Positions 25,094 through 34,455 of a stretch of 64,000 nt of DNA are shown here, piece after piece. The stretch comes from Wylensekiella montiformis (lineage in GTDB: Bacteria; Bacillota; Negativicutes; Selenomonadales; Selenomonadaceae). The stretch lies in contig NZ_VUNL01000005.1 in the NCBI RefSeq assembly GCF_009697385.1, forward strand, positions 1-64,000, read 5' to 3'. Position 1 is the first letter of the stretch; every line of letters begins with the position of its first letter. The notes below the pieces were generated by a model. That model saw only the letters and a list, made by a program, of their open reading frames with translations. It was not told the origin of the DNA and did not search any database. Made by a program: the position numbers and the translations under genes.

Positions 25094-26266
25094 ATGAAGA
25101 CATTCAAGAGCAAGAAAAGAGCCGCTTGGCTGATGGCCGCTGTGATGATGGGGACGTTCACTTTTGGAGGGATGACGATGCATACGACTTATGCAGCCGT
25201 GCCGACGAAAACGCTCGTGCACGATTCACAGATGAAGCATGCGACGATCAAGGATCTTGACAACGACACGCGCGTCTTTGCCGTGGACAAGACGATTGAG
25301 GCCAAGAAGGTCACGTTCCAGAACCGCTACGGCTTCGATGTGGCGGGCCACCTCTACCTGCCGAAGGATTTCGATGACAAGAAGCAGTACAAGGCTGTCG
25401 TCGTGACGGGCCCGTTCGGCGCAGTCAAGGAGCAGTCCTCAGGCCTCTACGCACAGGAGATGGCCAAGAACGGCTTTGTTGCCGTCGCCTTCGATCCGTC
25501 GACCACGGGGGAGAGCAGCGGCAAGCGCCGCAATATGGGCTCGCCGGAGATCTTCACGGAGGATTACAGCGCGGCGGTCGATTTCGTCAGCAACCTCAAG
25601 TTCGTCAACTCGCAGCAGATCGGTGCCATTGGCATTTGCGGTCTCTCGGGCATGGCCATCACGGCAGCGACGAATGATACGCGCATCAAGGCGGTCGCGA
25701 CCTCGGCCATGTACGACATGTCGGACAGCATCCGCAACCACTATCAAGGGGATTACTACACGCCGGAGCAGCGCGAGATCGTCAAGCACCACCTGGCCGA
25801 GATGCGCGATGAGGAGGCAAAGACAGGCAAGTCCATTCCCGGCTCGCATGAGCTCGCCGTCGATAAGGATGGCAAGGTGATCTCGACGAAGACGATGTTC
25901 CCCGACAAGCTGCCGGCGGATGCATCGGATGTCGTGAAGGGCTTCTACGATTATTACGTCAGCCGCGCTTACCATCCGCGCGCCATCAACTCCAACACGC
26001 TGGCCTGGGATTCGACGACGCCATACGGCTTCTTCAACTTTTCGCTGATGGAGCACATCAAGGAACTCAGCCCACGCCCGCTGCTGCTCATCACAGGGGA
26101 CAAGGCGCATTCTAAGTACTTCTCGGATGCGGTCTATGCAGCGGCAGATGGTCCGAAGGAGGAGATTGTCGTTCCGGGTGCTACGCATACGGATCTCTAC
26201 GACCAGATGGACAAGATCCCCTTCGACCGCCTCGTCGCGTTTTTCAACAAGTACCTCGGTGAATGA
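25094..26266 (+). CDS. Secreted alpha/beta hydrolase, dienelactone-hydrolase-like
   Basis: This 390-residue protein has a clear signal peptide (Lys-rich start, hydrophobic core to about residue 34, AYAA-type cleavage region). Its hydrolase core shows the nucleophile-elbow segment GICGLSGMA (~190), TGDKAHS with the likely acid residue (~335) and the catalytic His in PGATHTDLYD (~365). Its paralogue at 28176 has GICGWGGMA, so the shared residue is Cys, as in dienelactone hydrolase, not Ser. ATG 25094 follows AAGGAAGGGG. A lipoprotein and an MFS exporter follow in the same direction. Confidence 0.88.
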   Translation: MKTFKSKKRAAWLMAAVMMGTFTFGGMTMHTTYAAVPTKTLVHDSQMKHATIKDLDNDTRVFAVDKTIEAKKVTFQNRYGFDVAGHLYLPKDFDDKKQYKAVVVTGPFGAVKEQSSGLYAQEMAKNGFVAVAFDPSTTGESSGKRRNMGSPEIFTEDYSAAVDFVSNLKFVNSQQIGAIGICGLSGMAITAATNDTRIKAVATSAMYDMSDSIRNHYQGDYYTPEQREIVKHHLAEMRDEEAKTGKSIPGSHELAVDKDGKVISTKTMFPDKLPADASDVVKGFYDYYVSRAYHPRAINSNTLAWDSTTPYGFFNFSLMEHIKELSPRPLLLITGDKAHSKYFSDAVYAAADGPKEEIVVPGATHTDLYDQMDKIPFDRLVAFFNKYLGE

Positions 26267-26301
26267 TTGCTGGAAAGGCGTAACCGGGAGGAGGATGTTT
26301 G

Positions 26302-26763
26302 ATGAGCAGATTGTTCTTTTTCTGTTGTGCTCTGATTGCACTTCTCATGCTGGGCTGTGGCGGCCCTGGAGTGGCAGCCACAGCCTTGTCTGGGACGGAG
26401 GCAGAGATGCACGAGACAGGAACGGCATCCCTACTGGCGGGCAGCAAAGTGTATGCTCTAAAGTGGGCTGACACGGAGGCTGCTGCCGAGCTGCGGCAGC
26501 AGTTGCCGCTGGTCAAGACGTTTACAGAACTCCATGGCAACGAGAAATACTACAAACTGCCGCAGCACCTGACAGCGGCGGACGAGGATGTCCGCGAGAT
26601 CCATAAGGGAGATGTCATGCTGTTTGACGGCCAGTATGTCGTGGTGTTCTATCAGGATTTTCAGACGACCTACCGCTACACGCGCCTGGGTCACGTCGAA
26701 GCAGCCAATGATCTGGACGCTGCTCTGGGGGCAGGTGATGTATTCCTGACCTTGCAACCATGA
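26302..26763 (+). CDS. Cyclophilin-like fold lipoprotein
   Basis: This 153-residue protein has a type II signal peptide with lipobox LMLGC (Cys at about 19). The mature part resembles the small cyclophilin-like fold family (KVYALKWADTEAAAELRQQLPL, HGNEKYYKLPQHL, KGDVMLFDGQYVVVFYQDF). Members often occur beside flavodoxin and oxidoreductase genes; their function is unknown. Start ATG 26302 (TTG 26299 possible). It is 35 nt after the hydrolase. Confidence 0.8.
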   Translation: MSRLFFFCCALIALLMLGCGGPGVAATALSGTEAEMHETGTASLLAGSKVYALKWADTEAAAELRQQLPLVKTFTELHGNEKYYKLPQHLTAADEDVREIHKGDVMLFDGQYVVVFYQDFQTTYRYTRLGHVEAANDLDAALGAGDVFLTLQP

Positions 26764-26803
26764 GATGGGGAGAGCGGTCTGGAGGCGGAAAGGATGAGAT
26801 GAT

Positions 26804-27985
26804 ATGAAACGACAGCAGCTATTGCTCTTGATCCTGGCATTTGGTGTGTTCAGCATCCTCAATACGGAGATGGGCATCATCGGCATCCTGCCGATGGCGG
26901 CGGAGATGTACCAGGTGGATATCGTACAGGCGGGGATGCTCGTCAGTCTGTTCGCGCTTGGCGTGGCCATCGCAGGGCCGACGATGCCGTTGCTGTTCTC
27001 GCACTTCAATCGCAAGCACGTGATGCTGCTTGTGCTGGGCGTGTTCACGATCTGCAATGCACTGGCCGTCGTTGCGAGCGACTTCCAGCTCCTTTTAGTG
27101 CTGCGCGTCGTGCCGGCTTTTTTCCACCCGGTCTACTGTGCACTCGCCTTCAGCGTGGCCGCTGCCTCGGTGGCTCCAGAGGATGCGCCGCGGGCTGTGG
27201 CGCGCATCAACATGGGCGTCGCGGCCGGCATGGTCGTCGGCGTGCCCATCAGCAATGTCTTGGCAGCGACGTTTGACTTTTCGATGGCGATGGTCTTCTT
27301 TGCAGGCGTGACGGGGCTCATGTTTCTGCTGACACTGGCCTTTGTGCCGGACTTGCCGGTGACGCAGCCAATGCGCTACGGCGCGCAGCTTTCCGTTCTG
27401 AAGCGTCCGCCGGTCTGGCTGGCCATCGTGGCGGTCATCTGCCTCAACGGTTCCATCTTCGGCGTCTACAACTACCTCGCTGATTATTTGCAGAAGGTTG
27501 CGGCACTGCCGGGAGAGCTCATCGCAGCGCTGCTCCTCGTCTATGGCCTCTTGAACATCTGCGGAAGCTATCTGGGGGGCAATCTCCTCGCCAGGTGTCC
27601 CAGCGCGACCGTACGCCTTTTCCCGCTGTGTACCATTGCGCTCTACTGCCTGCTCTTTGTGGGCGGTGGGAAGTTGCTGCCTCTTCTTGCGGCACTGATT
27701 GTGGCCTGGGGCATCCTCGGTGGCATCAATGCGAACATCAATCAGTACCTGCTGGCCTGCGTGGCATCGGATGCGCCGGATTTCAGCAACGGCCTGTTCC
27801 TGACAGCGGCCAATCTCGGCTGCATGGCGGGAACCATGATCAGCGGCTTTTTCATCCGCAGCCTCGGACTGCCCTTCGTCGTCTGCGGTGGCCTGCTGCT
27901 GGCGGCCGCTGCCCTGCTGCTCACAAAGTTCGTACACTGCCGGGCAGATGAGCAACAGGCGACGGATTGTCTTATCGGCTCGTAA
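26804..27985 (+). CDS. MFS transporter (AraJ-like drug/sugar efflux)
   Basis: This 393-residue, twelve-helix major facilitator begins FGVFSILNTEMGIIGILP and has the motif-A-like loop SHFNRKHVMLL between helices 2 and 3. The pattern fits the DHA1/AraJ exporters. It is the third gene of the hydrolase-lipoprotein-MFS group, suggesting export of the hydrolase's substrate or product, or of a toxic compound. Confidence 0.9.
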   Translation: MKRQQLLLLILAFGVFSILNTEMGIIGILPMAAEMYQVDIVQAGMLVSLFALGVAIAGPTMPLLFSHFNRKHVMLLVLGVFTICNALAVVASDFQLLLVLRVVPAFFHPVYCALAFSVAAASVAPEDAPRAVARINMGVAAGMVVGVPISNVLAATFDFSMAMVFFAGVTGLMFLLTLAFVPDLPVTQPMRYGAQLSVLKRPPVWLAIVAVICLNGSIFGVYNYLADYLQKVAALPGELIAALLLVYGLLNICGSYLGGNLLARCPSATVRLFPLCTIALYCLLFVGGGKLLPLLAALIVAWGILGGINANINQYLLACVASDAPDFSNGLFLTAANLGCMAGTMISGFFIRSLGLPFVVCGGLLLAAAALLLTKFVHCRADEQQATDCLIGS

Positions 27986-28040
27986 CAAGTGGCTTTATGG
28001 CAGATTTCAATTCGTTTTTGACGCTTCGGCGATGTACTTT

Positions 28041-28141
28041 ATAAGAAAAATATATGACGCAAGATAAGGTATAAGCATTTCATATTGTGATGCAGAGCAG
28101 GTAAGATAAAAGTATCAAGAGACGAAGATAAGCACTTGGAA
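28041..28141 (+). repeat. Conserved upstream element, copy A
   Basis: About 100 bp beginning ATAAGAAAAATATATGACGC and ending AAGCACTTGGA are shared with copies at 30323 (partial) and 44980. It contains TATAAGCATTTCA and AGCAGGTAAGATAA. It sits just upstream of the second hydrolase gene and probably carries its promoter and LysR-type operator. Confidence 0.75.
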
Positions 28142-28175
28142 AATTGCAAGTGCAAATTGAACGAGGTGTTTTGTT

Positions 28176-29318
28176 ATGAAAAAGAACAAGCTTTGGCAGG
28201 GCATCGCGGCGCTGGCGGTGCTCGGCACGGCGTTCGCGCTCGGTGGCAACGGCCTGACGGCTGAGGCTGCGGCGCAGCAGGCAGCAGGGATGAATGTGGC
28301 GAAGAGCGTCACGCAGCAAAAGGAGGCAGAACCATTGCATCTGACACAAGAATGGGACAAGACGTTCCCGGAGAGTAAGGAAGTCAATCATCGGAAAGTT
28401 ACCTTCCACAACCGCTACGGCATCGAGCTTGCGGCGGACCTTTATGAGCCGAAGAACGCCAAGAAGGGCAGCCTCGCGGCTATCGCCGTCAGCGGTCCGT
28501 TCGGCGCGGTCAAAGAGCAGGCCTCGGGACTCTACGCGCAGGAACTCGCGAAGCGCGGTTTCCTGACCATCGCGTTTGACCCTTCGTTCACAGGGGAGAG
28601 CGGCGGCGTGAACGGCGTGCGCAATGTCGCGTCGCCTGACATCAATACGGAGGATTTCTGCGCGGCTGTTGACTTCCTTTCGACAGAGTCTGACGTCAAT
28701 CCGGAGCGTATCGGCATCCTCGGCATCTGCGGGTGGGGAGGCATGGCGCTCAATGCGGCGGCCATCGACACGCGCATCAAGGCGACGGTCACTTCGACGA
28801 TGTACGACATGAGCCGCGTGATCGCGAACGGCTACTTCGATTATGAGAAAGATGCGGCGACAATCGCCAAGGAGCGCATGGCAAACCGCAAAGCGCTCAA
28901 CGCACAGCGCACGGAGGACTACCGTACAGGCACGTACCAGCGTGCGGGCGGCGTCGTCGATCCGCTGCCGGCCGATGCTCCTTGGTTCGTCAAGGATTAC
29001 TACGCCTACTACAAGACGAAGCGCGGCTACCATCTGCGTTCCGTGAACTCCAACGAGGGCTGGAACACGACGAGTGCGCTTTCGTTCATGAACATGCCGC
29101 TGCTTTCCTACGCGGATGAGATCGAAAGTCCCGTGCTCGTCATTCATGGCGAGAAAGCCCATTCGCGTTACTTTAGTGAGGACGCGTTCAAGAAGCTCAA
29201 GGGCGATAATAAAGAGCTTCTGATCGTCCCGGGCGCGAACCATACCGATCTCTACGACAACATGGAAAAGATTCCCTTTGACAAGATCACGGCGTTCTTC
29301 CAGAGATATCTGAAGTGA
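28176..29318 (+). CDS. Secreted alpha/beta hydrolase, paralogue of the one at 25094
   Basis: This 380-residue protein has an N-terminal signal peptide (~1-32). It is clearly paralogous to the first hydrolase: both share GPFGAVKEQ-SGLYAQE, the GEK/GDKAHS segment, and PGANHTDLYDNMEKIPFDK with the catalytic His. The elbow here reads GICGWGGMA and leaves Cys as the only nucleophile candidate. ATG 28176 follows CGAGGTG. It converges with the LysR gene at 29329. Confidence 0.88.
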   Translation: MKKNKLWQGIAALAVLGTAFALGGNGLTAEAAAQQAAGMNVAKSVTQQKEAEPLHLTQEWDKTFPESKEVNHRKVTFHNRYGIELAADLYEPKNAKKGSLAAIAVSGPFGAVKEQASGLYAQELAKRGFLTIAFDPSFTGESGGVNGVRNVASPDINTEDFCAAVDFLSTESDVNPERIGILGICGWGGMALNAAAIDTRIKATVTSTMYDMSRVIANGYFDYEKDAATIAKERMANRKALNAQRTEDYRTGTYQRAGGVVDPLPADAPWFVKDYYAYYKTKRGYHLRSVNSNEGWNTTSALSFMNMPLLSYADEIESPVLVIHGEKAHSRYFSEDAFKKLKGDNKELLIVPGANHTDLYDNMEKIPFDKITAFFQRYLK

Positions 29319-29328
29319 AGAAAGGAAC

Positions 29329-30243
29329 TCAGCGTTTCAGTTTATCCTTTGAGGATTCACTGTCCACGCGCTGTTTGAGTTCTTCAAGGAAGACACTGCT
29401 GGATTTGGAGAGCAGGCGGTATTTTTTCCAGACGATAACGGCGCTGAGCGTGAGGGCGGGATTTAGGGGGATGAACTTTAAGTGGCCGGTGTCGAGCTGC
29501 AGCAGCTCGTCGATGCCGATGGCATTCGCGATGCCCGTGCGGATGAAGTGCGAGACGTTGCTGATGAGGTCGAACTTGCCGACGATGTTCATCGTTTCAG
29601 CGGATACCTTGCCGCCCGACCATTGACGGTAGTCATAGCGGTTGAGCGACTGGCGTGAGGAGACGAGCAGCGGCATTGCGTTCAGGTCATCGGGCGTGAT
29701 GCCGCTCTTTTGCGCCCACTTACTGTCATCGCGCGTCACGATGCCGACGCGCATCGTTTCGGGCAGCCGGATGAAGTGATACTGCTCGACGTTGAATGGT
29801 TCGATCATCAGCGCGAAGTCGATGAGGCCATGGGCGAGTTTTTCCTCGACGGTGTCGGCATTGCCCGTGAAGAGCTCGACCGTCAGGCGGGGGTAGCGGC
29901 TATGCAGCTCGGCAAAGAGATCGGCGAGAATGTGCATGGCATGCGTTTCGCCTGCGCCGATGCGGATACAGCCCGCAAGATCAATCGTGTCATTCTTCAT
30001 CTCGTCTTCTGTCTGGTTGACGAGCGCGAGGATTTCCTCGGCCCGCTGGCGCAGGTGCATGCCGTCCTCTGTCAGAACGGTGCTGCGGCTCGTGCGCGTG
30101 AAGAGCTTCTTGCCGAGTTCGTCTTCGAGGTCGGCAATCTGGCGCGAGAGTGTCGGCTGCGTCACATGCAGCACATTGGCGGCTTCGGTCATATTCTGTT
30201 CCCTGGCCACGGCCAGGAAGTACGATAAGGTGCGCAGTTCCAT
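29329..30243 (-). CDS. LysR family transcriptional regulator
   Basis: This 304-residue regulator has an HTH (FLAVAREQNMTEAANVLHVTQ, TLSRQIADLEDELG) followed by a full effector domain. It is the intact relative of the relic at 22553. ATG 30243 is preceded by AAAGGGG. In an undisturbed island it would be divergent from the flavin reductase now at 45091, from which it is separated by inserted DNA. Confidence 0.92.
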   Translation of the reverse strand: MELRTLSYFLAVAREQNMTEAANVLHVTQPTLSRQIADLEDELGKKLFTRTSRSTVLTEDGMHLRQRAEEILALVNQTEDEMKNDTIDLAGCIRIGAGETHAMHILADLFAELHSRYPRLTVELFTGNADTVEEKLAHGLIDFALMIEPFNVEQYHFIRLPETMRVGIVTRDDSKWAQKSGITPDDLNAMPLLVSSRQSLNRYDYRQWSGGKVSAETMNIVGKFDLISNVSHFIRTGIANAIGIDELLQLDTGHLKFIPLNPALTLSAVIVWKKYRLLSKSSSVFLEELKQRVDSESSKDKLKR

Positions 30244-30270
30244 CAAAGATTCCCCTTTAGTCCGTATGCG

Positions 30271-30312
30271 AAAAAAGTACCTGCTTCTATTTTAGGGAGC
30301 AGGTACTTTTTT
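30271..30312. terminator. Symmetrical hairpin with A and T flanks
   Basis: Perfect 15-bp arms (AAAAAAGTACCTGCT and complement) with a 12-nt loop. It could terminate minus-strand transcripts from the HxlR gene before they reach lysR; it lies inside the lysR upstream region. Confidence 0.75.
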
Positions 30313-30322
30313 GACAAGCATT

Positions 30323-30377
30323 TTATAAGAAAAATGTATGACGCAAGCCAAGATATAAGAATTTCACATTTCAATGT
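30323..30377 (+). repeat. Conserved upstream element, copy B (truncated)
   Basis: The first ~55 bp of the shared element (TTATAAGAAAAATGTATGACGC through TTTCAATGT) are present and match copy C closely. The match ends at 30377, where unrelated DNA begins. This marks the left edge of the inserted block. Confidence 0.75.
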
Positions 30378-30425
30378 GGTAGGGGGGTGCGTTTGGTTGT
30401 ACAGCGAAAAAATAAACTCTCGCTA

Positions 30426-30806
30426 TTAGAAATTTGGTATATCCTTCTCGTGCTTAAATCCCCACACCATTATGGCATAGAACACAGGCATTAAATCTCT
30501 GCCCATCTCAGAGAAAGAATACTCCACATGGGGCGGGATCTCGTTAAATTGCTCTCTGACGATTAATCCGTCCTTTTCCAAATCTCGCAGGGTGTTTGTC
30601 AGCATGGTGTTTGTAATCCCAGGCAGGTCTTTTTTTAATTCACCAAAGCGAATCTTGTCATGAATGCAGAATTCATAGAGCACCTGTGTTTTCCACTTGC
30701 CTTGCAGCATAATGAGGAGCGGTGTTACAGGGCAGTTTCCATCATCCGTCAAAATTCCGGTTTTGACCTGTTCGAGATACTCTTCATAAGACATATATTC
30801 CTTCAT
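30426..30806 (-). CDS. HxlR family transcriptional regulator
   Basis: This 126-residue winged-helix protein has the HxlR pattern: CPVTPLLIMLQGKWKTQVL, FGELKKDLPGITNTMLTNTLRDLEKDGLI and the wing YSFSEMG. ATG 30806 follows GGAGG. It is divergent from the esterase operon and probably represses or activates it in response to a reactive or aromatic compound. Confidence 0.92.
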   Translation of the reverse strand: MKEYMSYEEYLEQVKTGILTDDGNCPVTPLLIMLQGKWKTQVLYEFCIHDKIRFGELKKDLPGITNTMLTNTLRDLEKDGLIVREQFNEIPPHVEYSFSEMGRDLMPVFYAIMVWGFKHEKDIPNF

Positions 30807-30856
30807 GGGGATGCCTCCGGTATATTTTTTGTACTATGTATGAACTTTTTGCGTAC

Positions 30857-30885
30857 TTGATAAACTTTTTAGGCATTAGTATAAT
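30857..30885 (+). promoter_or_regulatory. Promoter of the esterase operon
   Basis: TTGATA (30857-30862), a 17-bp spacer and TATAAT (30880-30885), 36 nt before the esterase start. GTAC half-sites just upstream may be HxlR contacts. Confidence 0.75.
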
Positions 30886-30920
30886 ATATATACCTATGAA
30901 TGTCAAGGAGGAGATTTTCC

Positions 30921-31595
30921 ATGAACATAGAGAAATTTCAGGAAGGCGGTAAAACTGTCACCTTATATCTCTCTGAAAAAGAAAACATACCGCTGATCAT
31001 CTTAAACACTTATTCCGGAAACGGAGACTCTGTCGTAGAGGAACTTAGGAGACTGGACGCTCCCGACTGCAATCTTCTCGTGGTGGGAGATTTGAAATGG
31101 GATCATGATATGACGCCTTGGTTCTGTCCGCCTCTGTCTCCGGAAGATACACCTTGTATGGGCGGAGCAGACGAATATCTGGAGTTGCTGCTGAATGAGA
31201 TCATTCCGGAGGCAAGAGAACATATAAAGGGAGAACCGGCATATCTGGGTATCGCAGGGTATTCCCTCGCCGGGCTGTTTGCTGTCTATGCCATGTACCG
31301 GACGGATGTCTTTGACCGCATTGCGAGCATGTCAGGGTCGCTCTGGTTTCCCGATTTCAAAGAATACTGCATGACGCATGAGATAAAGCGCAAGCCGGAT
31401 AAGCTGTACATTTCCCTCGGTGACAAGGAATGCAAGACAAAACAGCCACTTCTGAAAACCGTACAGGAGAACACGGAAGCACTCGTTGCCTATTATAAGG
31501 AACTTGATATGGATGTGACCTGGGAACTGAATCCGGGGAATCATTTCAAAGATGCGGCCCTTCGCAGTGCAAAGGGCATTATGGCAATCATCTGA
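30921..31595 (+). CDS. Alpha/beta hydrolase, esterase D-like
   Basis: This 224-residue enzyme has the nucleophile elbow GYSLAGLFA (Ser, ~115) and the SMSGSLWFPDF segment typical of PF00756 esterases (Fes/IroE-like acyl or trilactone esterases). A conserved His near the end lies in NPGNHFKDA. ATG 30921 follows AAGGAGG. It begins an operon with an adenylation enzyme, a GNAT and a radical SAM protein. The substrate is unknown. Confidence 0.85.
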   Translation: MNIEKFQEGGKTVTLYLSEKENIPLIILNTYSGNGDSVVEELRRLDAPDCNLLVVGDLKWDHDMTPWFCPPLSPEDTPCMGGADEYLELLLNEIIPEAREHIKGEPAYLGIAGYSLAGLFAVYAMYRTDVFDRIASMSGSLWFPDFKEYCMTHEIKRKPDKLYISLGDKECKTKQPLLKTVQENTEALVAYYKELDMDVTWELNPGNHFKDAALRSAKGIMAII

Positions 31596-31613
31596 AGATG
31601 GAGGAAACAGGAC

Positions 31614-33107
31614 ATGATAAATACAGTTTATGGGATCTTTGAGGAAATTGTAAAAAAACAGTCAGAGGCTGTGGCTATTATTGAGAATAAAAGGGCAATG
31701 ACATTTCAGGAGCTATCGGAGATGGTGGATATGATAGCAGACAGCTTTCCCGATGGTACGAAGGCGGTCGGGATTGTCATGCGCCACAGGGCGGAGATGA
31801 TCGCCTCCATTTTGGCTGTTCTGAAAACCGGAGCCATGTATGTCCCCGCTGAGCCGACCTTTCCCACCGGGCGTATTCATTATATGATGGATGAAGCAAA
31901 GGTGGATTTTGTCCTGACGGAGATGCAGTTTACATCCAAATTAGAGGATTACGAGCAGATTTGCTCAGATTGTTCCATTTGTCAGGCGGCACCCGGCAGT
32001 GAGACAAGAGTGTATCGACAGGACGAGAATGATCTTGCATATATCCTCTATACATCAGGTACGACGGGCAGACCAAAGGGCGTATCTGTCACGAACCGGA
32101 ATGTCTGCCACTATGTGAGGGCTTTTGAAAACGAATTTCACCCGAAGCCGGGTGATGTGATGCTCTAATACTCGGTCTGCTCCTTTGATATTTTTGTGGA
32201 GGAAGTCTTTACAAGTCTTCTGAACGGAGCTGCCATTGCTATTCCGTCCGATGATGATAAAAAGGATATCAAGAGCCTTATGGCTTTTGTGGAGCGGCAC
32301 GGTGTCACCATGCTTTCCGGATTTCCGTATCTGCTGGCAGAGATGAACCATTTGGATTCCATTCCGAGGTCCCTCCGTCTGCTCATCAGCGGTGGCGATG
32401 TGCTGCGCGGGCATCATGTAGACAACCTGATTGATAAGGCGGAGGTCTATAATACTTACGGACCAAGTGAGACGACCGTCTGTGCAAGCTATTACCGCTG
32501 CCGCGACGGAAAGCCGCTCGATGACGGTACATACCCTATCGGCAAGGCTGTACTCGGTGCAGAGATCAAAATACTCGACAACGAAGGAAATGAAGTGCCA
32601 AAGGGCGAAACAGGCGAAGTCTGTATTTTCGGCGGCGGCGTGTCAAACGGGTACATCGGAGATTATGACGAGGAAAACAAGGCTTTCGTGAAGCTGCCCG
32701 ACGGCGGCAGAATGTACCGCAGCGGCGATCTCGGCTATATCTTGCCGGACGGGAATATTGCGTTCCTGCACCGAAAGGACACGCAGATAATGATCTACGG
32801 CAAGCGCGTGGAGATCATGGAGGTGGAGTCAAAGCTCTATCAATGCAGCGGAGTGGAACAGGCAATTGTGCGTCCGTTTGCCGATGAAGAAGGGCTGTCC
32901 TATATGATCGCCTATATCGTCCCGAAGAAAAACGATCTGAAGGTATCGCAGGTGCGGCGTGAACTTGCAGAAAATCTGATGCCGTTCATGATCCCGGAAT
33001 TTATTGTAAAGATGCCGCAGATTCCACTGAACAGCAACGGCAAGCCGGATATGACAAGAATGCCGGTAGTGATGAAGGAGGGAAAAAACTATGAAGCTAT
33101 CGATTAA
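31614..33107 (+). pseudogene. Stand-alone AMP-binding (adenylation) enzyme, interrupted by an in-frame stop
   Basis: About 497 codons form one adenylation domain. The A3 loop YILYTSGTTGRPKG (~143), the YNTYGPSETTV motif, RMYRSGDLGYILPDG and the final NGKPDMTRMP are all in place. A single TAA at 32166-32168, after GDVML, interrupts an otherwise continuous frame; relatives usually have Gln there (CAA to TAA is one change). No carrier-protein domain follows. Start ATG 31614 is 18 nt after the esterase and the 3' end overlaps the GNAT gene. It is probably inactive unless the stop is a sequence error. Confidence 0.85.
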
Positions 33108-33555
33108 AAGGGCATCCCTTGATGAGCTTGACATGCTCATGGAGTGGCGCATGCGAGTTCTTGCCGAGGTGTTTTCTGATTCAGAGCAGCCGGATTGGGA
33201 AGCGATAAGAAAGAACAATGAAGATTACTATAAAGAGACACTTTCCGATGGAACGCATACCGCCTGCTTTGCCGTGAATGAGGATGACGGAAAGATCATC
33301 GGATGCGGCGGGATTTGTTATCAAAAGGAAATGCCGTCTCCCGACAATCTGACGGGAACGAACGGCTATCTGATGAACATTTACACACTTCCCGAATACC
33401 GGGGACATGGCGTAGGAAGAAGAATTGTTGAATTTCTGATTGACGACGCCAAAAAGCGGGGGACTGAAAAAATTTACCTGGAAAGCGCAAAGGATGCAAA
33501 GCATCTCTATGAAGAAATCGGCTTTTCGGATATGCAGGACTATATGAAGATATAG
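33091..33555 (+). CDS. GNAT family N-acetyltransferase
   Basis: This 154-residue acetyl-CoA-dependent transferase contains the motif-A signature YTLPEYRGHGVGRRIVEFLIDDA (~92-115; Q/R-x-x-G-x-G/A). It overlaps the upstream adenylation gene by 17 nt and is followed 16 nt later by the radical SAM gene, so it belongs to the operon. The acceptor is unknown. Confidence 0.9.
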   Translation: MKLSIKRASLDELDMLMEWRMRVLAEVFSDSEQPDWEAIRKNNEDYYKETLSDGTHTACFAVNEDDGKIIGCGGICYQKEMPSPDNLTGTNGYLMNIYTLPEYRGHGVGRRIVEFLIDDAKKRGTEKIYLESAKDAKHLYEEIGFSDMQDYMKI

Positions 33556-33571
33556 AAGGGGATAACAGATT

Positions 33572-34453
33572 ATGCAGATAAACGAAATCGAAGTAAAAAA
33601 TGTGATGACGAAATCCAATCTGCCGGTATCGGATTTTTCCGTCAATCCTTATGTCGGGTGTTCTCATGCCTGCAAGTACTGCTATGCCTCCTTCATGAAG
33701 CGGTTTACTAACCACCCGGAGCCGTGGGGCGAGTTTGTAGATGTGAAATACTGGCCGGAGATAAAGAATCCGCAGAAGTACGCAGGAAAAGAGGCGTTCT
33801 TCGGTTCCGTCACCGATTGCTATCAGCCCTGTGAGACGAAATACAAAAGAACAAGAGCCTTGCTGGAGCAGCTTTCCGGCAGTGGGGTCAGTATCAGCAT
33901 CGCTACAAAATCCGACCTTGTTTTAAGGGATCTGGATTTGATCAAGACCTTTCCAAACGCAAGGGTGTCATTCTCCATCAATACGCTGGATGAGGATTTC
34001 AGAAAGGAAATGGACAGGGGCGTGAGCATTGAACGACGGCTTGCGGCGATGAAAGCATGCTATGATGCCGGGGTGCAGGCTACCTGTTTTATCTCCCCGA
34101 TCTTCCCGGGGATCACAGATCCGGTGGAAATCATCGAAGCGGCAAAAGACAGATGCAACCTTGTATGGCTGGAAAATCTGAACCTGCGCGGTGATTACGG
34201 TGCTCGGATCAAGGAGTGGATTCACGAAAAGCACCCGGAGCTGGACAAACTGTATTATGAAATCTACAGCAAAAAGAGCCGGGATTATTGGACGGCATTG
34301 GATCAGAGAATGCGTGAATACACCGCAAAGGAAGGTATGCCCTACCTGCGGGATGACGATCAGCACCGTTCCGCGTTCGGCGATCCTCCGGTCGTGGTGA
34401 ATTACTTTTATCACGAGGAAGTGAAGAAATCGGCGAAGAGAAAGCAAGACTGA
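33572..34453 (+). CDS. SPL-family radical SAM protein
   Basis: This 293-residue radical SAM enzyme has the 4Fe-4S motif C-x3-C-x2-C in GCSHACKYCY (~27-36) and the early VNPYVGC context typical of the Rv2578c/SPL-like family. It resembles one partner of the mobile radical SAM pairs found in Clostridia, but no second partner is visible here. It starts at ATG 33572 and is 2 nt before the next gene. The substrate is unknown. Confidence 0.87.
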   Translation: MQINEIEVKNVMTKSNLPVSDFSVNPYVGCSHACKYCYASFMKRFTNHPEPWGEFVDVKYWPEIKNPQKYAGKEAFFGSVTDCYQPCETKYKRTRALLEQLSGSGVSISIATKSDLVLRDLDLIKTFPNARVSFSINTLDEDFRKEMDRGVSIERRLAAMKACYDAGVQATCFISPIFPGITDPVEIIEAAKDRCNLVWLENLNLRGDYGARIKEWIHEKHPELDKLYYEIYSKKSRDYWTALDQRMREYTAKEGMPYLRDDDQHRSAFGDPPVVVNYFYHEEVKKSAKRKQD

Positions 34454-34455
34454 TC

